The position numbers and the translations under genes are program-made. Of a stretch of 64,000 bases of DNA, positions 12,860-23,945 are shown piece by piece. The stretch comes from Epiperipatus broadwayi (taxonomy: Eukaryota; Onychophora; Udeonychophora; Euonychophora; Peripatidae). The notes under the pieces were generated by a model that was given only the letters and a program-made list of their open reading frames with translations, did not search any database and was not told the DNA's origin. Where the stretch lies: NCBI GenBank assembly GCA_028023455.1, contig JAQFVV010006430.1:62001-126000 (forward strand), written 5' to 3'. Numbering within the stretch: position 1 is the stretch's first letter; every line of letters starts with the position of its first letter.

Positions 12860-13743
12860 ACTGGGTCTCATTTTATTTGGATTATTTTAATGCGATTTTG
12901 AAGTTATGCGGTTCATGTTTCTTCTTAATATTTTTCATATTTCACTATATTTATTAGATATCAAGAAATTTAAATTATTAATAACTTATTTTGACTTGAA
13001 ATACTTTTTTTTTTCAAAAATATGTTATATTAGCAGTTAACGTGAATATGGCCCGAAGCTGTATTTAGAATTTTAGCTTCTATGTAAATAACCTACTTAT
13101 ACTAATAAGTAAATAATAATAATAATAATAATAGATTTATACTTATGTATAAAAATATCACAATAAATATTCAAAAATTTTAAACTTTTAGAACGTATTT
13201 TGTTAGATATAACAGAAATAAAAAAATTTTTAGATTGTTAAAATAAATAACGAAGATTTTATTGATTTATTAAACTGAAAATAATCTTTCTAATGATAAT
13301 GTATAATCTTTTTGTTTTGATTGCAATCTTATTTTTTAATATAGAAACAGAAAACCATTAACACAGCATAAGACTGAAATCACATCACAAATCTGATTTC
13401 TTACCAGTTCACAAACGAATGCATATTGTCAAATAGTGGTAATGATTAAAATATATATAAAAAAGTGTAAAATTAAATACTGTAGTTAATAAAAAAAAAG
13501 TTTGTCTTGTATTCATTTTTTTGTCAAATATTTGAAATTTTTTATTAGTCATACTTTATTTCCTTATTTTTTAATGCAAATTTTAAAGTAATTTTTCATT
13601 GTTGCTTTGCTTTTATGTGATTTCTGAAAATTACTGGAACATATCCCCCATTTTTCAAGGCAAGTTAAGTCTATTTTTGTGTGATTTCTTTTGTGCACAT
13701 TTTCTGAAGAACCTATCTACCACATAAAACAAGACCCAGTTGT
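12857..13743. mobile_element. TIR element inserted in TA repeat (non-autonomous DNA transposon candidate)
   Basis: ACAACTGGGTCTCATTTTAT at the left end is inverted as ATAAAACAAGACCCAGTTGT at the right end (about 21 of 24 bases match). Both ends abut TA repeats, as expected for a TA-targeting transposon of the Tc1/mariner group. The roughly 840-bp interior has no ORF, so it would depend on a transposase made elsewhere. The class is inferred from the ends only. Confidence 0.65.
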
Positions 13744-14329
13744 GTATATATATATATATTGAAACAGATATGCTGTTCCTCATATAAATATTCAAAAGAT
13801 CCCCCCCCCATTCAAAAATGTCTAGCGTGATTCAGTCTAATTGGGAACGCAATAAAGCTGTGATTTGTTTAAAAAAAATCATATTTTTAATTTTGTGATT
13901 GATGGATTTGAATAAAATGTTATGTCATCTTATTTTTTTTTATCTGTCTCAATAAAAAAAAAAGAAATTAATTATCCAATCATTAAAAAGAAAAAAAAAG
14001 ATACTTGGGTTAAACTGAGGCAGTATTCAAATTAGGCACGTCGTCGGAAGAAAAGAACTTTTTTTTTCTCTCTCTCGTCTTACACAGAGAGGCAGAACAT
14101 ATTAAATTTTTTTTTAAAAAAAAAGTGTATTACTTAATTCTTTTGACACATTAAAATATAGCTTTAACAAAACGTGAAAATGGAAAAAGAAAGCTTTGCT
14201 AGAGGAATTATAATGACAATGGGGTAAATTAGCGGCTTCACTCTCTCCACGCTGTGCCATGACTTTCCATAGATGAAATAACCCGCCTTCTTTTGAGTAA
14301 ACTAGACTGCAAAACTGGAAGGTAATTAT
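13744..14329. other. AT-rich non-coding DNA
   Basis: Contains a C9 run (13801) and several A/T runs. No gene recognised. Confidence 0.5.
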
Positions 14330-14705
14330 GTTATAGGAATGTTTAGACATCTTTATCATAAATTATAAATTGACATCATGAAATATCTACATAAAAATTA
14401 TTTTTATAAAATATTAAAACATTTTTATCATATGTTATGAAGTGAAGTTATGAAACAGTTGCATACGTTTTGTTTAATAAAATATTAAGACATCTTTATC
14501 ATACGTTATAAAGTGAAGTTATGAAATAATTACATAGAATTTGTTTTATAAAATATTAAAACATCTTTATCATACGTTATAAAGTGAAGTTATGAAATAA
14601 TTATGTAGAATTTATTTTGTAAAATATTAGAACATGTTTATCATACGTTATAAAATGAAGTTATGAAATAGTTATACGCAAATTTATTTATAAAAATATT
14701 TGAAC
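14330..14705 (+). repeat. 71-bp tandem repeat, about five copies
   Basis: The unit contains TTTATCATACGTTATAAAGT and GAAGTTATGAAATAATTA. The marker ATCATA recurs at about 14427, 14498, 14569 and 14640, an exact 71-bp spacing, with copies diverging toward the edges. Confidence 0.92.
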
Positions 14706-14714
14706 GTATTTACT

Positions 14715-15155
14715 ATATGGATTAGAAATGCTTTAATTGCATATTACTTCTATCTGGGTAATGTAACAGAGCTTATGTGTATGAATATACTTTTATATTT
14801 GACTAAATTAGAAATGCTTTAATTACTAAATGATAAATGCTCCACAAGCCAAACAGAATTTATGTATATGAATATACTTTTATATTTGACTAAATTATAA
14901 ATGCTCCACAAGCCAAACAGAGTTTATGTGTATGAATATACCTTTATATTTGACTAAATTAGAAATGCTTTAATTACTAAATGATAAATGCTCCACAAGC
15001 CAAACAGAGTTTATGTATATGAATATAGTTTTATATTTGACTAAATTATAAATGCTCCACAAGCCAAACAGAGTTTATGTGTGTGAATATACTTTTATAT
15101 TTGACTAAATTAGAAATACTTTAATTACTAAATGATAAATGCTCCACAAGCCAAG
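14715..15155 (+). repeat. Tandem array with 151-bp higher-order period (64 + 87)
   Basis: GCTCCACAAGCCAA occurs at 14839, 14903, 14990, 15054 and 15141, giving spacings 64, 87, 64, 87. The 87-bp form has an extra AGAAATGCTTTAATTACTAA block. The alternation is regular, so a 151-bp dimer is what has been amplified. Confidence 0.92.
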
Positions 15156-15159
15156 AATT

Positions 15160-15860
15160 GCTGAGTTTAAATGTTTACCAATCAATAATAATTCATAGAA
15201 TAATGAAATGCTGTATAAATCATAAATGCTTGACTGCTCCCAAGCTTCTTCACATAAATGAATTCAAAATGAATTATTGTATAAACCATAAATGCTTGAC
15301 TGCTTCTAAGGTTCTTCACATAAATGAATTCAAAATGAATTATTGTATAAACCATAAATGCTTGACTGCTTCTAAGCTTCTTCTCATAAATGAATTCAAA
15401 ATGAACTATTGTTGAATTAGAATGTTTCCAAGCTTCTTCTCATAAATGAATTCAAAATGAACTATTGTTGAATTAGAATATTTCCAAGCTTCTTCTCATA
15501 AATGAATTCAAAATGAACTATTGTTGAATTAGAATGTTTCCAAGCTTCTTCTCATAAATGAATTCAAAATGAACTATTGTTGAATTAGAATATTTCCAAG
15601 CTTCTTCTCATAAAGGAATTCAAAAATGAACTATTGTTGAATTAGAATGTTTCCAAGCTTCTTCTCATAAATGAATTCAAAATGAACTATTGTTGAATTA
15701 GAATGTTTCCAAGCTTCTTCTCATAAATGAATTCAAAATGAACTATTGTTGAATTAGAATATTTCCAAGCTTCTTCTCATAAAGGAATTCAAAAATGAAC
15801 TATTGTTGAATTAGACTGTTTCCAAACTCCTTCTCATAAATGAATTTGTAAATGAACTAT
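15160..15860 (+). repeat. 66-bp then 56-bp minisatellite
   Basis: Three units of 66 bp (AAGCTTCTTCACATAAATGA ... ATAAACCATAAATGCTTGAC) are followed by about eight units of 56 bp (AAGCTTCTTCTCATAAATGA ... GTTGAATTAGAATGTTTCC). Because 66 is divisible by three, the first part gives a spurious repeated peptide (INEFKMNYCINHKCLTA); it is not a gene. The last units are degraded. Confidence 0.93.
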
Positions 15861-16029
15861 TGATAAAAAAAAAAAAAACTACTTCTAACTCTTTCATAAG
15901 TAAAATGAAAATGAGTTATCATGTGGATAGAAATGAACTTCGTTAGAAATTGCAAATTAATTGTTATTTAATAAAATTTTTTTGTTACTAAAAATTAAAT
16001 TGGTTATCCAGTTGTCCAATTCTGTTTTG

Positions 16030-16349
16030 TTTTATTGCATCACTCATCAGTTATAGCACTTGTTCATGAGAATCTCATGCCTTCTGAGCTACGTCTGACA
16101 TAACTAGACCTAGGCAAGTCAGGTTGTAGTGAGACGGAACTCTAATGGCGCTTTTTGGAAAACCAAACATAGAAATATTTAGATGTTTCCAGTCTCTATG
16201 GTACTACATCCTCTGATGAGCAGGAAATATTGTTGTAGGAGGCATTAACATCTGCATTAGGAATGTCAATTGATAGTTCCTTCCTACAGCATGCTCATCA
16301 GAAAATTGTTACAACTGACATAATAAAAGGGTTGTATGCGGGTCCGGTT

Positions 16350-16350
<1 letters not shown>
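16030..16350. repeat. Probable decayed repeat with inverted segments
   Basis: GC-richer than its surroundings (GCATGCTCATCAG, GTAGTGAGACGGAACTC). CTGATGAGCAGGAAAT is inverted nearby as GCATGCTCATCAGAAAAT, and TGTTGTAGGAGGCATTAAC faces ATAGTTCCTTCCTACAGCA. It ends at a (TA)n run, 16354-16388. Family not recognised. Confidence 0.45.
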
Positions 16351-16388
<38 letters not shown>

Positions 16389-16391
<3 letters not shown>

Positions 16392-16860
16392 TTGAACACA
16401 TATAATAAATTACAACTTATATTTAATAATTTAATCTAATATTAATTCTAACTTTTTTTTAGCAACACATATATCTCTAACATGCTAACATAAAAATAAT
16501 TTTCTTAAATAATAATGAGTTTTTATATTGATAAGCAATTTCTCATTCATTAATTTGTTTTTATTGAATATGGTATATTGATTATATTCAGGATTCAATA
16601 TATATTTGCAGTTATTTTGTAGTTAATTATTTATGTTTTTTTTTGGAAGTCAAAATTCATTTATGAACAAAATAATAATAAATTGAATGACTTTATTATG
16701 AAGTTTACAAAAAGTTTGAATCTGTAAGTTTCCACAAACTGAAATTGATCTAAGAAATAGAGTCTGAACACTATCAGTACTCTAATCCAACTATGAGTGG
16801 TAATAAATTAAGATATGCTTTAACTGCATTTATCAAGTTCTGATGTTACTTCATGTACAA
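16389..16860. other. AT-rich non-coding DNA
   Basis: Nothing recognised. Confidence 0.55.
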
Positions 16861-16867
16861 ACTATTA

Positions 16868-17195
16868 TTAATATAATATACCATATACTTCACAATTTAC
16901 ACTTCTCAATGCACTTTTAATATATGATTTATTTTATCTCCTTTTGCCTACAGTTTCAACTGTCCAGGAGTCATCAGAGAGATGATGTTTATAAGAGCTC
17001 TGATGATGGCTGCTAGACAGTTGAAACTGTAGGCAAGAGGAGATACAATAAATCATGTTAAAAGTCATCATCAGAGCTCTGATGATGACTGCTGGACAGT
17101 TGAAACTGTAGGCAATAAGAGATAAAGTAAAATTATATGTTAAAAGTGCATTGTGAAGTGTAAATTGGGAGTATATGGTATATTATATATAATTC
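16868..17195. repeat. Foldback element with internal third arm
   Basis: Left arm (ATATACCATATACTTCACAA ... CTACAGTTTCAACTGTCC) is inverted at the right (GGACAGTTGAAACTGTAGG ... GTGCATTGTGAAGTGTAAAT). In the centre a second copy of the right-hand module (GATGGCTGCTAGACAGTTGA) and the perfect palindrome GTCATCATCAGAGC/GCTCTGATGATGAC occur. The string CTGATGATGACTGCTGGACA followed by GTTGAAAC resembles a hammerhead core with stem II, but I cannot close stem III convincingly. Confidence 0.75.
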
Positions 17196-17884
17196 AGCAA
17201 TGTAAATAAGAAAAAGTGGAAGAAAATTTCAATACTTCAAAGACAAAGTATTATTGTATAACAAGGGCAACTACAGGTTCATACAAAATAAAAAGTAAAT
17301 TTGATTAAAATAAATATTATTCAAATAAATTTAATTTTAATCTTTATTGATAAAAATTTATCCATTAATATTCTTTTTATCTCCATTCAGCACTTCATTT
17401 TTCGAATGTTAAATTTAAATTGTATTATAATTTATTTATAAGTGATTTATTATATACTACTGCAGTGATAGAATTTATCAATATTTCAAACCCGTGATGA
17501 TATAATTAGCTTTCATAATATGCATTTGTTGCGAAAACTTTTATAACTGACTTCCATGTTTATAATCTGAGAAAAGATGATGGGGCAATGAGATCTTATT
17601 AATGAAGTGTAAATTAACATATATATTTTAATTAAAATGGTGATCCTGACTTATTTCAAACTTATTCTCTTATATTGTATCAATTTATTAATTATATTTC
17701 TGGGAATATGTATTCAGTATTAAATTTCAACAATCATATTTAACATTAAAACCAATTAATCACTGTAACATTGAGACAATTTTTCCTGTAAAAACAAACT
17801 CATCAAATCATGTCAATGCATATTAGAACTATAAATTACCAAGTCACTAATATTCATGGACAACTAGAAATTCATCAAGCATTG
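17196..17884. other. AT-rich non-coding DNA
   Basis: Nothing recognised. Confidence 0.55.
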
Positions 17885-17962
17885 GTGAGTGAGTGTTTAG
17901 CACAGCTGCCTTACAAGCAGTTGTCCCAGGGTTCGCTTCCCGGCCGATGCTTTGACACATTA
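17885..17962 (+). repeat. tRNA-Gly-like SINE fragment (UAC at the anticodon position)
   Basis: TTAGCACAGCTGCCTTACAA is followed by CAGGGTTCGCTTCCCGGC and the family tail GATGCTTTGACACAT. The B box is well kept. The loop reads TAC, whereas the copies at 10604 and 35600 read TCC. The same repeat occurs at 985 and 42150. Confidence 0.7.
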
Positions 17963-18654
17963 AAAAAAAATTAGAATAAATTCTAATTTTTCCATTGTGA
18001 TACTTAATCTAAAAAAATACATATAGTTTACCACTTTCTCTGCTATGGTTGATTTAGCTTGCAAAAATATCTTAGTATTTTTACCTGATATCTTAACCAC
18101 AATAATTGTACATACAACATTTTATTTATTAGTTATCAATTAGACTCCTCCACACCCATATTTATATAGTATGTCCCAATGAATGGGTGACATTCTTTTT
18201 CCAAGCTGCCAACACATCATTTCTGAATTAATCCATATCTTATATAATAATATGGTTTAGTTATTCGCCATAAAATCTTTAATGCACTTGCACAATGTAG
18301 TCAATATATTTCATATTTTAATCTATAATGCATCAACATACTAACGTTTAATTTTGTTTTCAATTGCTTTAAACTGCTACTGAAATTTTTGAAATGATTT
18401 AAACTATGTAGTGCATTGAAGCCATGAGTTGCAAAAGTGTTTTTAACCTAGAAAGTTATGGAACACACTGCCACATTTTATGACATAACTCAGCATCCAG
18501 ACATATTAGTGCTTAAGATTTTTGTGGAAAATAATTAAAGTCTGTCACTACATAACACACCTATTGATTTAGAAATGTACCTGCAGACAGATTGGAGAAA
18601 GAATTGTAATAAAGATAAACATGATGATGAAAATAGATATACCAAGGCTTAAAA
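17963..18654. other. AT-rich non-coding DNA
   Basis: Nothing recognised. Confidence 0.55.
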
Positions 18655-18910
18655 AATTAAAACAGGCAAAACTCACTATACGTATTGCCACACACAGCAA
18701 GCTAGAGTAATCAATGGATGCCAGAAGGCTTGTGCATAAAATCCCCATCTAGTGCCTACTCATCCACTATCCCCAGACTAGTTTCTGGCTTGTGGCCTTC
18801 GTTAGTGAGGAGCCCTGGATCTGAGTGGCAATACGTATAGTGAGTTTTGCATGTTTTAATAACAGTTATAAGCAAGCATATGAAATGGTGATCATGTGAT
18901 GTTTATTAGC
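18655..18910 (-). repeat. Family 1 foldback repeat, minus orientation
   Basis: Starts AAACAGGCAAAACTCACTAT, with the core on the minus strand at 18770-18811, and ends ATGGTGATCATGTGATGTTT. Compared with the 5069 copy, one arm is shortened. The core reads CTAACGA, two changes from CTGATGA, while stem II (GGC/GCC), stem I and stem III are intact. Confidence 0.85.
18770..18811 (-). ncRNA. Hammerhead-like fold, family 1, damaged core
   Basis: TCCTCA/TGGGGA stem I, GGC-CACAA-GCC stem II, GAAA, ACTAGT stem III and a GTC triplet are all present, but the core is CTAACGA. Its value is as a covariation witness: stem II is GGC/GCC here and AGC/GCT in the copies at 5238, 8979 and 34719. Confidence 0.4.
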
Positions 18911-19294
18911 TTAAAAAATTCTGAGTTAAGTTACTTATAGGTAGTAATTTTCTTATATTTGATATAGTCATACTCTAGTAAGTTAGACTTTTCAAAGAAA
19001 ATTTATCAGATTTTTAATTTCTAATCTTTTAAAATATGTATAGTATATTCTATTTACAAAATGATATAATTAATATGAAAACAAAACTATTATAAACGTA
19101 TTTTATTTTTCAATTTCATTGCGTATATATTTAAAAAAAAGAGTATATATATATACGCGTATGATAGAGATATTTTTTATAGAAAGACTGATTTTTTTAG
19201 CAGTACTAAAATAAAAAAATAATATGTATTAAGTGTTATGTTTGTTAATAAAAACTTAAATATTGTTTACACAAAACATTTAACGACAGGAAAT

Positions 19295-19300
19295 TTTATT
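19295..19300 (-). terminator. Poly(A) signal of the serine protease gene
   Basis: AATAAA on the minus strand lies 44 bases past the stop codon of the protease. It is followed about 20 bases later by a T/G-rich stretch (TTTTGTGT), a reasonable cleavage and polyadenylation context. A+T-rich DNA yields many chance AATAAA matches, so position is the main argument. Confidence 0.55.
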
Positions 19301-19344
19301 AGGAAGTAATAATACATATGTCAGTTACATGTCAAAAAAAAAAG

Positions 19345-19466
19345 TTACATTTTTAATTTTTCGTCAATCCACTTCCTTAATTTAGTTAATCTTGTATAAA
19401 TTCCTGGAAATCCTGGTAATGAACAATTGTTTCCCCAACTCACGACTCCTGTCAGAGTGAATTTGC
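19345..19466 (-). CDS. Trypsin-like serine protease, last coding exon and stop
   Basis: 122-bp terminal exon (acceptor CTGTTGCAG, then 40 codons including TAA at 19347-19345). It encodes KFTLTGVVSWGNNC, the 214-220 strand with Ser214-Trp215-Gly216 that binds the substrate backbone. It then has a CSLPGFPGIYTRL segment with Gly226, and ends in a KWIDEKLKM helix. Gly216 and Gly226, together with Asp189 on the previous exon, define an open trypsin-type S1 pocket. Cys220 pairs with Cys191. The protein ends at the normal position for the family, with no tail. Across the four visible exons about 192 residues are present, so roughly the last three-quarters of the catalytic domain is in this window. 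Confidence 0.94.
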
Positions 19467-19789
19467 CTGCAACAGTAATAAATTTTAACAATTTCCATTA
19501 AGTTAACGCATATTCTAAGAAGTAAAATTGTGAACTAAGTAGCTAACGAACTAAGTAGGCGTTTGTATTTATGACACACCAAAGATATTTTAAGCTATAA
19601 AAATATCACTGTAAAAATAAATATTCAAAAAAAGTTAAACTATAATTTTAATTTTTATATATATATTTGGTTCATACAAATGCAAAATGACTAGGTCGGC
19701 CTTAACTAATAAATAAATAGATTGAAAGAGAACGAGGTTAATTTGAGAACGATTACAGAAACAAGTTAGTAATATTGACCCATTATACA

Positions 19790-20155
19790 AAGGTAAAGGT
19801 AAAAATGCCTTTAAATATTTTTTAGTCAGGGTAAATACAACTCCAACTAGTCACCCCTAAAAAAACATTGAAGATATACCCCATTGAGTTGTCATTTATG
19901 TGCAGTGAGGGCTTGAGTATTTTCAGCCCTTGCTTTACGTTCCACTGCTAAAAATAACTAGGTCTAAGTATTCATTTAATAACCATTTTTGGATACTTAG
20001 GTGAATTGGCTTTGGAAAGTTACATAAAAATAAATTTTGAGCCCACTCAAATACAGAAAAGAAATATTCAAGTTTTATTCAGCCAGGATTTAAATTCAAG
20101 GTATGTATATAGCAGCTACGCTATCAATATACTAGAAAATCTATAATTAATTTGT
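19790..20155 (-). repeat. tRNA-derived SINE
   Basis: On the minus strand the element starts with TATTGATAGCGTAGCTGCTA (A-box-like), followed by CCTTGAATTTAAATCCTGGC (B-box-like). It then has a roughly 250-bp body and ends in a short tandem tail, seen on the plus strand as AAAGGTAAAGGTAAAAATGC. Head-to-tail order and tail are typical of a SINE. It is distinct from the tRNA-Gly-like family. Confidence 0.65.
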
Positions 20156-20810
20156 GAAAAGTATTATTTATATAGTATGTTTGAAAGATCGTAACTTTGC
20201 ATAAATTTTAATATTATATGATTTGATGTAAATCATTAATTTCTTTTGATTTTGCCAAAGGGGTTGTTGTTACTATATATAAATTGTAAATATAAGAGCT
20301 GATAGGTAATTAATCCATAATTAGTTTTGTTTTAGAAAATATTACGTTTTGTGATGTAAACATTAAACCATAATATGATCAAAGACATGTTCATATTACT
20401 GACAAATATTATAAATTGTAGGTATTGTTGCTTTATATACATATGTGTGATTATAATGTCTATGTATTTTTTATTATTGTTGTGTTAAAAGTTAAGTTTC
20501 AGGGCAATTGAAAAATTTCTGATTATACATCAATTTACACACATTTAATGTTGTTATTAATGATTAATTTATATATATTATTTGTTATTAAATATCATAA
20601 AAAGTAATAATTTAAAACATACAGCAAGATTTTTGAAAATTTGAATTGTTTTCTCCTTTTTGTTTTTTTTTTTAATGTGCATAGATATTTCAAAATATTT
20701 GTGCTCAAATATTGCTGATAATATTGAATAAAAGTTATTTAATTTAAATATTTACTAACATATAATAATTTTCTTAATTTTTATTAATTTTATTTTTAAA
20801 TATTTGAAAT
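20156..20810. other. AT-rich intron DNA
   Basis: Nothing recognised. Confidence 0.55.
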
Positions 20811-20814
20811 ACAG

Positions 20815-21150
20815 GCACTCTTCATATACCTGGAGCCTAATTGTAAATATAGGGGATTTGAACTCAGACTTTCAAATATCCATCAACTATCCACACTATC
20901 TCATACCACTGACACACATGGCCACACACGTGTAGTAAAAATAAATAATCACCAATATTAGTATTTCGTGCTAAACCAGCATTCATCAGTGTGGAAGATG
21001 ATAATCTGGACAAACTGATGAAAACTAGTTTAGCATGAAATACGTATGTTGGTGATTATTTATCTTTTCTACATCTGTGTGGTCATGTGTATCGGTGATA
21101 TGAGATAGTGTGGATAGTTAAAGTCTGAGTTCAAATCCCCCATATTTCTT
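20815..21150. repeat. Family 2 foldback repeat, two opposed copies
   Basis: Minus copy (20815-20990) and plus copy (20991-21150) meet head to head. The minus copy has an intact CTGATGA (20983-20989) with stem II TGCT-GGTTT-AGCA and GAAA, but its stem I partner is missing. The plus copy has CTGATGA at 21015-21021 and GAAA at 21037-21040 with a weakened stem II. Outer ends carry TTTGAACTCAGA or its complement (B-box-like). Confidence 0.8.
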
Positions 21151-22667
21151 TTATTTTTGTAAATTTAGATTTTATGCCTGAAATATTAATTAATAAAGAA
21201 TAAAATACATATCATATCAGGCCTGGTGGGTTCTTTTGCATACATGATAATTTCAGAGAGAAAATTTGAATAAAAAATTGAATATTCATTTATCAGATAG
21301 AGGCATTTTAATTCGTTATTATATATATTATAATCCTTTGTAAGTAGTTACAAATAAAAACCAGGACAATACTAAGAGTGTATAGAGTAAGGTAGAGAAA
21401 GGGAAATTAATTCAAATCATAGTGCTAGAATGTGTCAATATGCTCCCTTTCAGTTATTTTATTTCCATTTATTTAGCAGGTATTCTAATTGCATTAGAGA
21501 GAAGATAAAAGAATGGAAAGATATTTATTAAAAAAAAGCACAAATAGGAGTTTCTAAGATTAAGTATTAAATAAAAAGTTATTAAGTTATTAAATGAATA
21601 TTAAATAGGGGCTGTTTTCAAAAGACATTCAATATATATCTCCTTTTTCTTCTCTTCTTCTCTTTCTTATTTTTTCAAGAGTTATCTATTTAAAAAAAAA
21701 CAGTAAAGATTGATTAATTAAGAGTAATAATGTATGTTTGGATTTCCTGAAAAGTATTCCTCAAAAAACAATGTTGGCTGAGATAATTAATTTAGATCAG
21801 AATGTGCATATCTAGTGGAGTGAATGCATGGATGTAGAGCAGATAGTTATACAGAAAAGGAAGGTTGCAACCTTCTGTATTGAATTAAGATACAGCAAGC
21901 ATACTCTCTGTATCATAAAAATTCTAAAATGATCAAATACATTAATAATTTTTGTCTCCTTAAAATTAATATCTAGTTTTCCCCTATGAGTATTCATCTC
22001 TGCCTTAGTATATAGAGTTGTAAGAAAAAGAAATGTTATAAAATCCAGCCCTAGTATGAAAAGAAAAATGAACTGATCACATCAACTGAAAATGTGGTCT
22101 TCCTTACCCAGAGATGTATGTGGCAGTTGCTGGCTACCTCCAAAATTCTACTAAATGATGAGCCAATCTTTAACTAGATAGTGATAAAAAAGGAGCATAC
22201 CAGTATTGAGCAACCATTCATGACCAGTCTAAAAAAATTAAAAAAAGAAGATATGATGATTCTATGGAAGCAAGAAACATTCTGTTTATAACCAGTCAGA
22301 AGTATTAATTGAGAATTTTAGAAAATTAATTAATCAACTGATAAAACATTAACAAATTGTACTGGAATTGCCTAAAAACTAGTTTCCTGTCAACAGATGT
22401 AAGCACTTACATTAAAGAGGAAACTTGGTAAGACTGTTATAATATATAATATTCTTTATCTCAGTGCATTATTCACCTTAGCTCAATCATGTCACAAACA
22501 TCTATATCACATGTTTATAGAATAGTATTGCATTAAATTATAAATGAATATATATATTTAATTATAATTATTACTATTATATTGCATTATTAGATTTCGT
22601 TTTTATTTTTTGCTTTAAAAGAAATTATGTATTTGTTCGTATATTTCCTTGGAATTAAGTATATATA
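21151..22667. other. AT-rich intron DNA
   Basis: Nothing recognised. A moderately complex patch at 22020-22400 has no coding signal. Confidence 0.5.
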
Positions 22668-22945
22668 TATGATAAACAAAAATGCAAGTTAAAAAACTTG
22701 CTAACGCTTGTATTTATGTCCACAGATGGCGTTTCTACCAAAAACACCGATCAAGCGTATAATTCTGTTTACATTCCTGTCTTTCACTGACGATAGCAAA
22801 TAGCTTGAAATCATGATCTGAAAGTGGAATTATAGTTAGAGATAGTGAATGCTACTCTGACGTTTATGTAAACAGAATTATACGCTTGATCGGTGTTTTT
22901 GGTAGAAACGCCATCTGTGGACATATATATATATATTACTTGTAA
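22668..22945. mobile_element. Hairpin transposon (MITE-like) with about 58-bp inverted ends
   Basis: TGTCCACAGATGGCGTTTCT at 22719 runs through GATCAAGCGTATAATTCTGT and is inverted perfectly or nearly so at 22866-22923. The spacer is about 90 bp with no ORF. The head module before it (TATATATGATAAACAAAA, GCTAACGCTTGTATTTATG) resembles the modules at 52090 and, inverted, 60180. Flanks are TA repeats. Confidence 0.85.
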
Positions 22946-23605
22946 AATGCTCATAATTAAACATCAATTAGGCATATGAGGGAGGGGGAAATAATATCTC
23001 TTTTAGTTTAAAATATTGAGTGATGGATGATAATGAAAAGAGCCATAATGATTAATGCCTGCATGGATGATCTTATATTTGCATTTAGATATTTGTAGAA
23101 TCATTTAGTGAGAATGTTGCCACATTTATATTTAAATATTTGTTGTTACTGCCTAAAATAAATTATTGTTAAATTTTGAAATTTATCCTTCAGCCACAAT
23201 TCCCATTCTTGTATGTCATCAATTCAATAAGGTATTTAAGTCAGATAGTCAAGTTGTGCAATATTGTGTTTACATCTAATATGTTTGCAAGCCATGATAT
23301 GGCTGCAAACCACTGCTATATTCCTCACTGAAGTAATAAGATGGTGCCTTAATGAACTTTGGTAAATTGCATCAGTCCAAGCAAATGAAAAATATCCAAT
23401 GAGCTCAGAGCCTTTAAACAGCACTTAGCATTCTATATGTAGTAATATAAATACAATTATAGTAATGTATGTATCTGTATGAATGGTAATGACAAGTAAA
23501 TATCACTGTTACTTGGCCAACATATCAGCAATAAGCTCACAAACTGATAAAGCTCTTCAATATGTACACCAACATTTGTATTGGAGCTCATTTCCAAATC
23601 CCATT

Positions 23606-23607
<2 letters not shown>
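22946..23607. other. AT-rich intron DNA
   Basis: Nothing recognised. Confidence 0.55.
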
Positions 23608-23679
<72 letters not shown>

Positions 23680-23711
23680 TTTTATATATATAGAGAGAGA
23701 GAGAGAGAGAG
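23608..23711. repeat. (TA)n-(GA)n compound microsatellite
   Basis: About 68 bases of TA, a T-rich spacer, a short TA run and about 19 bases of GA. It creates a spurious open frame of repeating Ile-Tyr; there is no gene. Confidence 0.97.
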
Positions 23712-23796
23712 GTTGCCTTGACTACAGATTGTGATTGTTAATTATTATTATTACTGGTATTGTTTAAGTATTGACTGCTCTCATATATATAAAAAA

Positions 23797-23926
23797 CATA
23801 TTTTGCAGGTTCATCCATGTTAAAAAATTTAAATATTGATATACTTGTGTGATCAAGTCGAAATGTCGGTATATCAATATTTAAATTTTTTAACATGGAT
23901 GAACCTGCAAAATATGTCTTTTATAT
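23797..23926. repeat. Family 3 (Penelope-like terminus) hairpin
   Basis: ACATATTTTGCAGGTTCATC ... is inverted as GATGAACCTGCAAAATATGT around a centre reading GTGTGATCAAGTCGAAATGT. The AAGTCGAAAC(G/A)TC motif and GGATGAACC(C/T)GCAAAATATG end recur at 28755 and 41698. Such ends are typical of Penelope-like element termini; the assignment is by similarity to the copy that follows a Penelope-like coding remnant at 27934. Confidence 0.7.
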
Positions 23927-23945
23927 ATGCAATCCGTGAAAATCT

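Noticed and set aside
15158-15415. 85-codon open frame with a repeated INEFKMNYC peptide
   Set aside because: The 66-bp minisatellite unit is a multiple of three, so the frame stays open automatically; the array changes to 56 bp afterwards and the frame is lost.
14330-15860. CRISPR-like array
   Set aside because: The repeats are contiguous minisatellite units with no unique spacers, in a eukaryotic context.
16190-16320. Hammerhead at the CTGATGAGCAGGAAAT string
   Set aside because: Only about three bases separate the CTGATGA and GAAA motifs, so no stem II can form.
23483-23734. 83-codon open frame
   Set aside because: Most of it is Ile-Tyr and Glu-Arg repeats produced by the TA and GA microsatellite.
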